Assembly: GCF_008119665.1 (NCBI RefSeq)
Contig: NZ_CP043046.1
Coordinates: 682,001 to 746,000 of the forward strand
Source of the DNA: Pigmentiphaga aceris
GTDB taxonomy: Bacteria > Pseudomonadota > Gammaproteobacteria > Burkholderiales > Burkholderiaceae_B
Reading direction: 5' to 3'
DNA length: 64,000 nucleotides
Shown: positions 1 to 7,896 of the stretch, one piece after another
Layout of the letters: every line of letters starts with the position of its first letter
Numbering within the stretch: position 1 is the stretch's first letter
Translations under genes and position numbers: made by a program
The notes under the pieces: generated by a model
The model's input: only the letters and a program-made list of their open reading frames with translations
Told to the model about the DNA's origin: nothing
The model's database searches: none

Positions 1-14
1 GAACACATCTACAA

Positions 15-386
15 ATGAGCCAATCCCCGCTTGACCTGGGCACCGTGCTGGCACGGGTTGCCGATACGCTTGAGTCGCGTCGTGGTGCCGATCCCAGCAC
101 GTCCTACGTGGCGAAGCTGCTGGCCAAGGCACCCGATTCGATCCTGAAGAAGATCGGTGAAGAAGCCACTGAAACGGTCATGGCCGCCAAAGACGGCGAG
201 ACCGACAAAATCGTGTCGGAAACCGCCGACCTGTGGTTTCACTGTCTCGTCATGCTGACCCATTATGGTCTGCGTCCCGAACAGGTTCTGGAAGAATTGG
301 CACGCCGCGAAGGTTTGTCGGGCCTGACTGAAAAAGCTGCGCGCGGTCCTGATGGAGCGCGTGCTCAACCGGCACAAGGAGTGTGA
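15..386 (+). CDS. hisE: Phosphoribosyl-ATP pyrophosphatase HisE
   Basis: Hydrolyses phosphoribosyl-ATP to phosphoribosyl-AMP and pyrophosphate, the second step of histidine synthesis, in the cytoplasm. The 123-residue protein has the MazG-like all-alpha signature: an [14 protein letters not shown] helix followed by SETADLWFH, which supply the acidic Mg-binding residues. Length is normal for the free-standing enzyme. The last 15 or so residues (after EKAAR) are Pro/Gly/Ala-rich and unlike the usual lysine-rich end; a small C-terminal frameshift is possible but the catalytic part is complete. The start is the first ATG; only 14 bases precede it, so the ribosome site cannot be judged. It overlaps the next gene by one base and is probably the distal gene of the his operon, which would lie to the left. 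Confidence 0.93.
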   Translation: MSQSPLDLGTVLARVADTLESRRGADPSTSYVAKLLAKAPDSILKKIGEEATETVMAAKDGETDKIVSETADLWFHCLVMLTHYGLRPEQVLEELARREGLSGLTEKAARGPDGARAQPAQGV

Positions 387-739
387 TGAGTCACGCGGAT
401 TGCATTTTCTGCAAGATCATCGAGGGCAAGATTCCCTCGAAGAAAGTCCATGAAGACGAGGAGTTCCTGGCCTTTCACGACATCAACCCCGCCGCCCCGG
501 TGCATTTTCTGGTGATCCCCAAGCGTCACATCGAATCGATGCAGACGCTTGCGCCCGAGGATGGACCGCTGTTGGGTAGAATGATGTCGCTGATTCCGCG
601 CCTGGCGTCGGAGCAGGGATGTCGCCCGGGGCCGGAAGGTGGCTTCCGGCTTATTGCCAATAGCGGCAAAGAAGGCGGCCAGGAAGTCGGACACCTGCAT
701 TTCCATGTGCTGGGCGGTCCGCGTCCCTGGAAGATCTGA
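386..739 (+). CDS. hinT: HIT-family nucleotide hydrolase (HinT-like)
   Basis: Histidine-triad protein of the HinT group, a purine nucleoside phosphoramidase that is usually a cytoplasmic dimer. The 117-residue product starts with CIFCKII (C6 and C9) and ends with the triad HLHFHVL, placing the histidines at about 103, 105 and 107. The start at 386 is preferred because AAGGAG at 376-381 lies four bases upstream; a GTG three bases earlier would be too close. The gene overlaps the hisE stop by one base. hisE followed by a HIT gene and tatABC is a common betaproteobacterial arrangement and suggests one transcript. Confidence 0.93.
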   Translation: MSHADCIFCKIIEGKIPSKKVHEDEEFLAFHDINPAAPVHFLVIPKRHIESMQTLAPEDGPLLGRMMSLIPRLASEQGCRPGPEGGFRLIANSGKEGGQEVGHLHFHVLGGPRPWKI

Positions 740-805
740 ACCAACATTTGCCGTCGGCGCAGCCGGCGGGACACACGTTTATCGCCGCAAGGCACGGAGT
801 TTGAA

Positions 806-1039
806 ATGGGTAGCTTCAGCATCTGGCACTGGCTCATCGTCCTTCTGGTCGTGGTCCTGATTTTCGGCACCAAGAAACTGAAGAATCTGGGTTCCGACCT
901 GGGGGGCGCGGTCAAGGGCTTCAAGGACGGCGTGAAAGAAGGCGGCGATTCGGTTTCGCCCGCAGGTTCGACGGTCGACTCCAAGCGTGTCGCTGGCGAG
1001 ACCATTGACGTCGAGGCCAAGGAAAAGACCCCGCGTTGA
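806..1039 (+). CDS. tatA: Sec-independent translocase subunit TatA
   Basis: Pore-forming subunit of the twin-arginine translocase, which exports folded proteins. The 77-residue protein has an N-terminal transmembrane helix (about residues 6-21) followed by [21 protein letters not shown], the hinge and amphipathic helix typical of TatA, then a polar tail. TatA and TatB look alike; the short length and FGxKKL hinge fit TatA. tatB and tatC follow on the same strand. A likely client, the Rieske protein PetA with an SRRFW motif, is encoded at 11989-12597. Confidence 0.95.
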   Translation: MGSFSIWHWLIVLLVVVLIFGTKKLKNLGSDLGGAVKGFKDGVKEGGDSVSPAGSTVDSKRVAGETIDVEAKEKTPR

Positions 1040-1138
1040 TCGGGTTGGCGTGCCCGCATACGCGCGGCGCGCCTGCCTTTTGCCCGCCTGGGCACGATTC
1101 AGGTGTTTTTTCCGTTCTAGTCTTTATCGGCGCGCTGC

Positions 1139-1699
1139 ATGTTTGATGTCGGATTTTCCGAGCTGATGGTGGTTGGTGTCGTGGCCCTGGTGGTCATCGG
1201 CCCTGAACGCCTGCCCAAAGTGGCGAAAACAGTGGGCCACCTGCTCGGCCGTGCGCAGCGTTACGTCAGCGACGTGAAGGGCGACATTCAGCGCGAATTC
1301 GAGCTGGATGAGTTGCGCAAGATGCGCACCGAGATGGAAGCCACCGCGCGTTCCTTCGAAACCAGCGTGGCGACCGGGGTCAATGATTTCCAGTCCAAGG
1401 TCGAAGACACGGCTCGCTCCATCGAGTCCTCGGTCAACGATCTGGGCAAGGATGGCACGGTCACGACCGATGCCAGTTCGATTGGTGAAGTGGTGCCGCG
1501 CCCCGAGCTGCATGAGCCGGCACCCACCATCCATTCGCCTGCAAGCGTATCTGCATCGCACGCATCGCCTGCCTCGCACAGCCTGCCACCCGTCGTCCCC
1601 GGCACTTCGCATGCCTTGCCCGCGCGCGCCAGTGCGGCCGACGTCATGGCACGCGCGCTGCGCGACCGCACTGCAATCGGCCCGGATCGCTTGTCCTGA
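1139..1699 (+). CDS. tatB: Sec-independent translocase subunit TatB
   Basis: Substrate-receptor partner of TatC. The 186-residue protein begins MFDVGFSELMVVGVVALVVIGPERLPKVAKTVG; the E and the GPERLP hinge after a single membrane helix are the TatB signature. A long amphipathic region and a Pro/Ser/Ala-rich C-terminal tail of low complexity (about residues 120-180) follow, as is common in betaproteobacterial TatB. It lies 99 bases after tatA and before tatC, so the three subunits form one cluster. Confidence 0.95.
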   Translation: MFDVGFSELMVVGVVALVVIGPERLPKVAKTVGHLLGRAQRYVSDVKGDIQREFELDELRKMRTEMEATARSFETSVATGVNDFQSKVEDTARSIESSVNDLGKDGTVTTDASSIGEVVPRPELHEPAPTIHSPASVSASHASPASHSLPPVVPGTSHALPARASAADVMARALRDRTAIGPDRLS

Positions 1700-1796
1700 G
1701 TTTGTCCTACGTTCGTCCTGATACCTACATCCCGATCCGTTTTTTCGATCTCGCCTTTTTCGATCTCGCTTCGCAACCCCTGACCCCTGGACGGCC

Positions 1797-2555
1797 GTGA
1801 GCCAAGAAGATAGTTTCATTTCGCATCTGGTCGAACTCCGGTCCCGCTTGATCAAAGCCGTGGGCGCGGTGGTTGCCGTATTCATCGTGCTCTTCATCTG
1901 GCCGGGCGCATCGTTCATCTACGACTTGCTGGCTGCCCCGATGCTGGCCACCTTGCCGCCAGGCACCCGCATGATCGCCACCGGGGTGATCACGCCGTTC
2001 ATGGTGCCGGTCAAGGTGACCATGCTGGCCGCTTTCGTGATCTCACTGCCTGTGGTGCTGTATCAGGCCTGGGCCTTTGTGGCCCCCGGCCTGTATCTGC
2101 ATGAAAAGCGCCTGGCGATGCCGCTGATCATCTCCAGCACGCTGCTGTTCATCGCAGGCATGGGCTTTTGCTACTTCTTCGTATTCAAGACGGTTTTCCA
2201 CTTCATTTCTGAATTCGCGCCACAGTCGATCACGCCGGCACCGGACATCGAGGCCTATCTGGGCTTCGTAATGACCATGTTCCTGGCGTTCGGCATCACT
2301 TTCGAGGTGCCGGTGGCCGTGGTGTTGCTGCTGAAAACCGGTCTGGTGACGCTGGAAAAACTGCGCGCTGCGCGGGGCTACGTCATCGTGGGTGCCTTCA
2401 TCATTGCCGCGGTCGTTACCCCGCCCGACATCGTCAGCCAGTTCATGCTGGCCGTGCCGCTGGTGCTGCTGTACGAGCTGGGTCTGTTGATCGGCCGCTT
2501 CATCGAGCCGCGAGACAGGGAAAGCGACAGTACCGACATCTCGAAAGAAGGCTGA
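1797..2555 (+). CDS. tatC: Sec-independent translocase subunit TatC
   Basis: Core receptor of the Tat translocase that recognises the twin-arginine signal. The 252-residue, six-helix membrane protein starts SQEDSFISHLVELRSRLIKA, containing the highly conserved HLxELRxRL stretch, and has FxxPGLYLHEKR and FGITFEVPV later on, both typical of TatC. The start is a GTG at 1797 directly before SQED. It completes the tatABC set. The next gene begins about 140 bases later with its own strong ribosome site and is functionally unrelated. Confidence 0.96.
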   Translation: MSQEDSFISHLVELRSRLIKAVGAVVAVFIVLFIWPGASFIYDLLAAPMLATLPPGTRMIATGVITPFMVPVKVTMLAAFVISLPVVLYQAWAFVAPGLYLHEKRLAMPLIISSTLLFIAGMGFCYFFVFKTVFHFISEFAPQSITPAPDIEAYLGFVMTMFLAFGITFEVPVAVVLLLKTGLVTLEKLRAARGYVIVGAFIIAAVVTPPDIVSQFMLAVPLVLLYELGLLIGRFIEPRDRESDSTDISKEG

Positions 2556-2691
2556 TAAGTCTGATATCGTCGCCCACCGCAGCGCCTGATCGATGACAGG
2601 CGCTGCCAGTACGTACTACGCACACGACACAAACCCGATCAGCACACGATAAAAGCGCGACAAGACGCGCGCGCCTCAACAGGAGAGCCTC

Positions 2692-3837
2692 ATGTACCAC
2701 CTACCCAAGCTGGCCGTCGGGCTTGCGCTCGTCGCCACCGCCTTTGCCGCACACGCTGACATCAAGGTCGGCGTGGTCCTGTCGGCAACCGGCCCGGCCG
2801 CGTCGCTCGGCATCCCCGAGAAGAATGTATTCGCGCTGCTGCCCACCACCATCGGTGGCGAGAAAGTCGAATACATCATTCTCGACGACGCGACCGACAC
2901 CACCACGGCCGTCAAGAACATCCGCAAGCTGACCAGCGAAGACAAGGTTGACGTGGTGATCGGTTCGACCGTCACGCCCAGCTCGCTGGCCATGACCGAC
3001 GTGGCTGCCGAAACCGGCACGCCGCTGATCTCGATGGCTGCATCGGCTGTCATCGTGCAGCCCGCCGAAGGCAACAAGCGCTGGGCCTTCAAGACCCCGC
3101 AAAATGATGCGCAGATGGCCAGCGCGATTGTCGAACACATGAAGGCCGGCGGCGTGAAGACCGTTGGTTTCATCGGCTTTGCCGACGCCTACGGCGAAGG
3201 CTGGTACAACGAATTCGTGAAGGCTGCTGAAGCCGCCGGCATCAAGACGGTGTCGAACGAGCGCTACAACCGTACCGACACCTCGGTGACCGGCCAAGTG
3301 CTGAAGATCATGTCGGGCAAGCCCGACGCGGTGCTGGTGGGCGCAGCCGGTACGCCGGCCGCACTGCCGCAGCGCACGCTGAAAGAGCGCGGCTACGCCG
3401 GCAAGTACTACCAGACCCACGGCGTGGCCAACAACGACTTCCTGCGCGTAGGCGGCAAGGACGTCGAAGGCACCTTCCTGCCGGCTGGCCCGGTGCTGGT
3501 TGCCGACCAACTGCCTGACAGCAACCCGGTGAAGAAGTCGGCGCTGGAATACGTGCAGAAGTATGAAGCCGCACACGGCAAGGGCGTCTCCACCTTCGGC
3601 GGTCACGCCTGGGACGCCGGCAAGCTGATCCAGGCTGCCATCCCGGTGGCACTGAAGAAAGGCAAGCCGGGCACCCCGGAGTTCCGCGCCGCCCTGCGTG
3701 ATGCGCTGGAAGCCAACAAGGATGTTGCCGGTGCCCACGGCATCTTCACCCTGTCGCCGACCGACCACGTCGGTCTGGACAATCGCTCGCGAGTGATGGT
3801 CACGATCGAAAACGGCACCTGGAAGCTGGTCAAGTAA
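2692..3837 (+). CDS. Branched-chain amino-acid type ABC transporter, periplasmic binding protein
   Basis: Solute-binding protein of the LivJ/LivK family (type 1 periplasmic fold). It has a Sec signal peptide (MYHLPKLAVGLALVATAFAAHA, cleaved before DIKVG) and a 381-residue length normal for the family. The start has AGGAG at 2681-2685. It is the first gene of a complete transporter locus with livH, a fused livM-livG, and livF, and is separated from them by a strong terminator-like hairpin, which would let the binding protein be made in excess. The ligand cannot be told from sequence; this family also binds aromatic acids, amides and short-chain carboxylates. Confidence 0.92.
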   Translation: MYHLPKLAVGLALVATAFAAHADIKVGVVLSATGPAASLGIPEKNVFALLPTTIGGEKVEYIILDDATDTTTAVKNIRKLTSEDKVDVVIGSTVTPSSLAMTDVAAETGTPLISMAASAVIVQPAEGNKRWAFKTPQNDAQMASAIVEHMKAGGVKTVGFIGFADAYGEGWYNEFVKAAEAAGIKTVSNERYNRTDTSVTGQVLKIMSGKPDAVLVGAAGTPAALPQRTLKERGYAGKYYQTHGVANNDFLRVGGKDVEGTFLPAGPVLVADQLPDSNPVKKSALEYVQKYEAAHGKGVSTFGGHAWDAGKLIQAAIPVALKKGKPGTPEFRAALRDALEANKDVAGAHGIFTLSPTDHVGLDNRSRVMVTIENGTWKLVK

Positions 3838-3843
3838 GACCCG

Positions 3844-3885
3844 ACACGCCGCACCCGGGCGAGTTGCCTGGGTGCGGCGTGTTTT
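3844..3885 (+). terminator. Terminator or attenuator after the first liv binding protein
   Basis: A perfect 13-bp stem, ACACGCCGCACCC at 3844-3856 against GGGTGCGGCGTGT at 3870-3882, ends in TTTT. It lies six bases after the binding-protein stop and 115 bases before livH. Partial termination here is the likely way the operon sets the ratio of binding protein to membrane components. Confidence 0.85.
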
Positions 3886-4000
3886 CGTTTGGCCTGCAAT
3901 AGTGGTGCCAAGACGGCCCAAAACGGCCTCGTAGACGGCCCCCAGACGGCCGGCATTCCCCATCCGGGACGCCGGCCGTTTGCGCAGAACCGGAAGAAAC

Positions 4001-5035
4001 ATGGACGTCCAGATAGCTTTGTTCCTTACGCAAGATGGTGTCACCAACGGTGCCATCTATGCGTTGCTTGCCCTGACCCTGGTCCTGGCTTTCACCGTCA
4101 CGCGGGTGATCTTCATCCCGCAGGGCGAGTTTGTTGCCTGGGGCGCACTGACCTTGGCCGCGCTGCAGACCGGCAAGCTGCCAGGTACTGTGTGGCTGCT
4201 GCTGATCGGTGGGGTGGCGGTGACACTGGTCGAGGCAGTCACCTGTGCGCGCAATGCAGACTGGCGTCGTTTCCCGGCCACGCTCGGCTGGAACCTGCTG
4301 TATCCCGGGTTGGTCTACGCGGCCGCCCGCTATCTTCCGTGGGACACGCTGCCGCTGGTGGTGCAGATCGTGTTCGCCCTGCTGATGATCGTGCCGCTCG
4401 GCCCGATGGTGTGGCGTCTGGCTTTCCAGCCGCTGGCCGAAGCCTCGGTGCTGACGCTGCTGATTGTCTCGGTTGCCGTTCACCTGGCGCTGGTTGGTAT
4501 CGGCCTGCTGTTCTTTGGTGCCGAAGGCTCGCGCACGCCGCCGTTCTCCGATGGCAGCATCACGCTGGGTGGCTTCACCATTAATGCCCAGACCTTGTGG
4601 GTGGTGGGTTGCTCGCTGGCGCTGATCGCCGCCTTGTATTTCTTCTTTGAACGTACCTTCTACGGCAAGGCGTTGCGCGCCACGGCCGTGAACCGTGCCG
4701 GTGCACGTCTGATGGGCATTCCCACCAGCATGGCCGGCCGCCTGAGTTTCCTGTTGTGCGCCTTGATCGGTGCCTTCTCCGGCATCCTGATCGCGCCGAT
4801 CACCACCATCTACTACGACACCGGCTTCCTGATCGGTCTGAAGGGCTTTGTGGGGGCCATCATCGGTGGCCTCGGCAGCTACCCGATTGCTGCGGCCGGC
4901 GCACTGCTGGTGGGCTTGCTGGAATCCTTCTCCTCGTTCTGGGCCAGCGCCTACAAAGAAGTCATTGTGTTCACGCTGATCATTCCCGTGCTCGTCTGGC
5001 GTTCGCTCACCTCACGCCAGGTGGAGGAAGAATGA
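4001..5035 (+). CDS. livH: Branched-chain amino-acid type ABC transporter permease (LivH-like)
   Basis: One of the two membrane permeases of the transporter. The 344-residue hydrophobic protein has about eight or more membrane segments, a FIPQGEFVAWGAL stretch near the N terminus and the conserved VGAIIGGLGSYPIAAAGAL region near the end, matching LivH. The ATG at 4001 has GGAAGAA just upstream; an in-frame TTG at 3980 is less likely. It is longer than the second LivH in this window (293 residues) because of an extra hydrophilic/hydrophobic insert around residues 70-120. The stop overlaps the start of the fused livM-livG gene. Confidence 0.9.
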   Translation: MDVQIALFLTQDGVTNGAIYALLALTLVLAFTVTRVIFIPQGEFVAWGALTLAALQTGKLPGTVWLLLIGGVAVTLVEAVTCARNADWRRFPATLGWNLLYPGLVYAAARYLPWDTLPLVVQIVFALLMIVPLGPMVWRLAFQPLAEASVLTLLIVSVAVHLALVGIGLLFFGAEGSRTPPFSDGSITLGGFTINAQTLWVVGCSLALIAALYFFFERTFYGKALRATAVNRAGARLMGIPTSMAGRLSFLLCALIGAFSGILIAPITTIYYDTGFLIGLKGFVGAIIGGLGSYPIAAAGALLVGLLESFSSFWASAYKEVIVFTLIIPVLVWRSLTSRQVEEE

Positions 5036-6852
5036 TGCGCAAGGGTCTGATTCGTCCGGTCTGGCTGGTCAGTGCTGCGGTGGTAATGCTTGCCGCAGCA
5101 CCATTCGTGTTGTCCGAATTCACCATCACGCTGCTGAACTACATCGGCCTGTATGCGCTGGTGGCACTCGGCCTGGTGCTGCTGACCGGGGTAGGGGGGC
5201 TGACCTCGTTCGGTCAGGCAGCCTTTGTCGGTCTGGGTGCTTACACCTCGGCCTGGCTGTCTACTTCCGCCGACTTGCCTACCTGGCTGGCCTGGGCAGG
5301 GGGTTCGCCGTGGATGGGTCTGTTGGCCGGTTTGCTGGTCACCGGCACCATCGCGGGTTTCCTGGGCGCAATCACCTTGCGTCTGTCGGGCCACTTCCTG
5401 CCGCTGGGCACCATCGCCTGGGGCCTGAGCCTGTATTTCCTGTTCGGCACGCTGGCGTTTTTGGGCGGCCACACCGGCCTGTCCGGCATTCCGGCAATCT
5501 CGGTATTCGGCCAAAGCCTGGCGGGCGGACGCCAGATCTATTTCCTGATCTGGCTGGTCTTGCTGCTGGCCGTCTGGTTGTTGAAGAACCTGCTGGATTC
5601 GCGTGAAGGTCGTGCCATCCGTGCGCTGAAAGGCGGCATGGTGATGGCGGAATCCATGGGTGTGGATACCGCCCGCCAGCGCATGGCGATCTTCGTGATC
5701 GCTGCCCTGATGGCCAGCATGTCTGGCTGGCTGTATGCGCACATGCAGCGCTTCGTGAATCCCACGCCCTTCAACCTGAACATCGGCATCGAATACCTGT
5801 TCATGGCGGTGATCGGCGGCGCATCCCACGTGTGGGGAGCCTTGCTGGGTGCGGGTGTGGTGACGCTGCTCAAGCAATACCTGCAAGACCTGTTGCCGCG
5901 CCTGTTTGGGGCGTCCGGCAACTTTGAAGTGATCGTGTTCGGGGTGCTGCTGGTGGTCATGCTGCAACGTGCACGCGACGGGCTGTGGCCCGCACTGGCC
6001 CGGCTGGTGCCGGTTCGTGCCGACCCGGTGGCGGTGGACACCTCGGCCGAGCCGCTTGCACAACGGGCAAAGCCCGAGCGCGGCAGCATCGTGCTGGAAG
6101 CCGAAGGCGTCACCAAGCAGTTCGGTGGCCTGGTTGCCAACAAGGACATGAGCCTGTCGGTACGCGCCGGTGAAGTGCTGGCGCTGATCGGCCCCAACGG
6201 TGCCGGCAAAAGCACCATGTTCAACCTGCTGTCGGGGGTGCTGGAACCGACCGCCGGCCGCGTGCGTTTCCTGGGTGAAGACGTGGTGGGCAAGGGCGCG
6301 CGTCGCATTGCCAGCCTGGGCCTGTCCCGCACCTTCCAGCATGTGCGCCTGTTGCCGACCATGAGCGTGCTCGACAACGTGGCGATCGGCGCGCACTTGC
6401 GCGAACGTCGCGGTCTGCTGGGTGGCCTGTTCGGCGGCGCGCTGCGCCTGGACCGCGCGCAAGAGCGTCGTCTGCTGGCCGAAGCCGCCCGCCAGCTTGA
6501 ACGCGTAGGCCTGGGTGAACATCTGCACGACGCAGCGGGTTCCTTGCCGCTGGGCAAGCAACGTATTCTCGAAATCGCCCGTGCCCTGTGCGCCGACCCC
6601 TGCCTGATGCTGTTGGACGAACCCGCAGCCGGTCTGCGTTACTTCGAAAAACAGGAACTGGCCGCGACGCTGAAAAAGCTGCGCGCGGAAGGCCTGGCGA
6701 TCCTGCTGGTGGAACACGACATGGACTTCGTGATGGGCCTGGCAGATCGCGTGGTGGTCATGGAATTCGGCGAACGCATTGCCGAAGGCTTGCCCGAGCA
6801 GATCCAGCGCGATCCGCGCGTGCTCGAAGCCTATTTGGGAGGACTGGAATGA
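5032..6852 (+). CDS. Fused LivM permease-LivG ATPase of a branched-chain amino-acid type ABC transporter
   Basis: A single 606-residue protein joins a LivM-like permease (about residues 1-325) to a LivG-like ATPase (about 345-606) through a short Pro/Ala linker. The permease part has GLTSFGQAAFVGLGAYTSAW and the FMAVIGGASHVWGALLGAG motif. The ATPase part has Walker A GPNGAGKST (about 387), a signature loop LPLGKQRILEIARAL (about 505), Walker B LMLLDEP and switch LVEHD. Two adjacent ATGs (5032 and 5035) overlap the livH stop. The second liv operon in this window encodes the same two domains as separate genes. Such LivM-LivG fusions occur in proteobacteria but are a minority form. Confidence 0.92.
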   Translation: MMRKGLIRPVWLVSAAVVMLAAAPFVLSEFTITLLNYIGLYALVALGLVLLTGVGGLTSFGQAAFVGLGAYTSAWLSTSADLPTWLAWAGGSPWMGLLAGLLVTGTIAGFLGAITLRLSGHFLPLGTIAWGLSLYFLFGTLAFLGGHTGLSGIPAISVFGQSLAGGRQIYFLIWLVLLLAVWLLKNLLDSREGRAIRALKGGMVMAESMGVDTARQRMAIFVIAALMASMSGWLYAHMQRFVNPTPFNLNIGIEYLFMAVIGGASHVWGALLGAGVVTLLKQYLQDLLPRLFGASGNFEVIVFGVLLVVMLQRARDGLWPALARLVPVRADPVAVDTSAEPLAQRAKPERGSIVLEAEGVTKQFGGLVANKDMSLSVRAGEVLALIGPNGAGKSTMFNLLSGVLEPTAGRVRFLGEDVVGKGARRIASLGLSRTFQHVRLLPTMSVLDNVAIGAHLRERRGLLGGLFGGALRLDRAQERRLLAEAARQLERVGLGEHLHDAAGSLPLGKQRILEIARALCADPCLMLLDEPAAGLRYFEKQELAATLKKLRAEGLAILLVEHDMDFVMGLADRVVVMEFGERIAEGLPEQIQRDPRVLEAYLGGLE

Positions 6853-7631
6853 TGGCGCGTGCAACCCAGCCGGCTGCCGTTCCGGTAGGCGAGACCTTGC
6901 TTGAAGTGCGTGACCTGAGCGTGTCCTACGGCAAAGTCGAGGCCCTGCACCAAGTCAGCTTGACCGTGCCGGCAGGTTCGATCGTGACCGTGATCGGCCC
7001 CAACGGCGCGGGCAAGACCACGCTGCTGTCGGCCATCATGGGTGTGCTGCCCTCGCGCGGCAGCGTCACCTTCGCAGGCCAGGACGTGCCGCGCCCGGAA
7101 ATCGAACAGATGGTCGCGATGGGCATGAACCTGGTGCCCGAAAAGCGCGAATTGTTCGGTGAGATGAGCGTCGAGGACAACCTGGTGCTGGGCGCTTTCC
7201 AGCGCTATCGCAGTGGCTTGCGCGACCATGCCGCATCAATGGAAGAAGTGTTTGCGCTGTTCCCGCGCCTGCGTGACCGCCGCAAGCAGATCGCGGGCAC
7301 CTTGTCCGGTGGCGAACGCCAGATGCTGGCAGTCGGCCGCGCGCTGATGGCCAAGCCCCGCCTGCTGATGCTGGACGAGCCTTCGCTGGGTCTGGCACCA
7401 CGCATCGTGAAGGAAATCTTCCAGATCATCGTTGAACTTCGCGCCCGGGGCGTGTCGATTCTGCTGGTGGAACAGAACGCCCGCGCGGCGCTGCACGTGG
7501 CCGATTACGCTTACGTGCTGGAAACCGGCGAGTCCGTGCTGTCCGGCCCCGCATCGCAGTTGGCCGATGACCCGCGCGTGATCGAGAGTTATCTTGGTCT
7601 GGGCGGTGGTCACGGGGTGAAGGCGGAATAA
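6849..7631 (+). CDS. livF: Branched-chain amino-acid type ABC transporter ATPase LivF
   Basis: The second ATPase of the heterodimeric motor. The 260-residue protein has Walker A GPNGAGKTT, the LSGGERQMLAVGRALM signature and Walker B LLMLDEPSLGLAP, followed by VEQNARAAL, all typical of LivF. Start codons at 6849 and 6852 overlap the stop of the preceding fused gene, so translation is probably coupled. It is the last gene of this transporter; a perfect tandem repeat lies just downstream. Confidence 0.93.
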   Translation: MMARATQPAAVPVGETLLEVRDLSVSYGKVEALHQVSLTVPAGSIVTVIGPNGAGKTTLLSAIMGVLPSRGSVTFAGQDVPRPEIEQMVAMGMNLVPEKRELFGEMSVEDNLVLGAFQRYRSGLRDHAASMEEVFALFPRLRDRRKQIAGTLSGGERQMLAVGRALMAKPRLLMLDEPSLGLAPRIVKEIFQIIVELRARGVSILLVEQNARAALHVADYAYVLETGESVLSGPASQLADDPRVIESYLGLGGGHGVKAE

Positions 7632-7664
7632 GCCCAGCGGGACGCAAGCCCGGGGCGGGCGTCC

Positions 7665-7736
7665 AAGCAAGCCAAGCAAGCCAAGCAAGCCAAGCAAGCC
7701 AAGCAAGCCAAGCAAGCCAAGCAAGCCAAGCAAGCC
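7665..7736. repeat. Perfect tandem repeat, eight copies of a 9-bp unit
   Basis: The unit AAGCAAGCC is repeated exactly eight times (72 bp) without a mismatch, 33 bases after livF stops. Reading frames through it on both strands give only simple repeats such as ACL or LGL, so it is not judged to be coding. A perfect array of this kind is usually young and prone to copy-number change. Confidence 0.97.
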
Positions 7737-7837
7737 GATCGGCTTATTGCTTTTGGTCTGTTTGGCGAGGGAAGTGCATCCCCGCTTCTTTCGCCAGCCT
7801 TAAAAACATCCCGGTTCGTACCGCGAAGGCGACACAT

Positions 7838-7857
7838 ATAAACATGCCCATGTTTAT
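7838..7857. promoter_or_regulatory. Candidate operator palindrome upstream of the MFS gene
   Basis: ATAAACATG at 7838-7846 and CATGTTTAT at 7849-7857 form a perfect 9-bp inverted repeat with a 2-bp centre. It overlaps a TATAAA-like -10 element (7837-7842) and lies 39 bases before the MFS transporter start. This is the size and place expected for a dimeric repressor site; no regulator gene is adjacent. Confidence 0.5.
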
Positions 7858-7896
7858 GGGTTGTCACCGCACTGTCATGAGGTTCACCATGACAGG

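Noticed and set aside
320..386. Frameshift in the C terminus of hisE
   Set aside because: The last residues are atypical, but HisE tails vary and the catalytic region is intact, so a frameshift could not be shown.
4951..6864. Long minus-strand open frame of 637 codons
   Set aside because: It is antisense to the fused livM-livG gene and rich in Gln and His, as expected for antisense high-GC frames.
7236..7733. Minus-strand open frame beginning with repeated LGLLGLLGL
   Set aside because: It is a translation of the 9-bp tandem repeat followed by the antisense of livF.
7665..7736. Possible CRISPR array
   Set aside because: The units are contiguous 9-mers with no spacers, and no cas genes are present.
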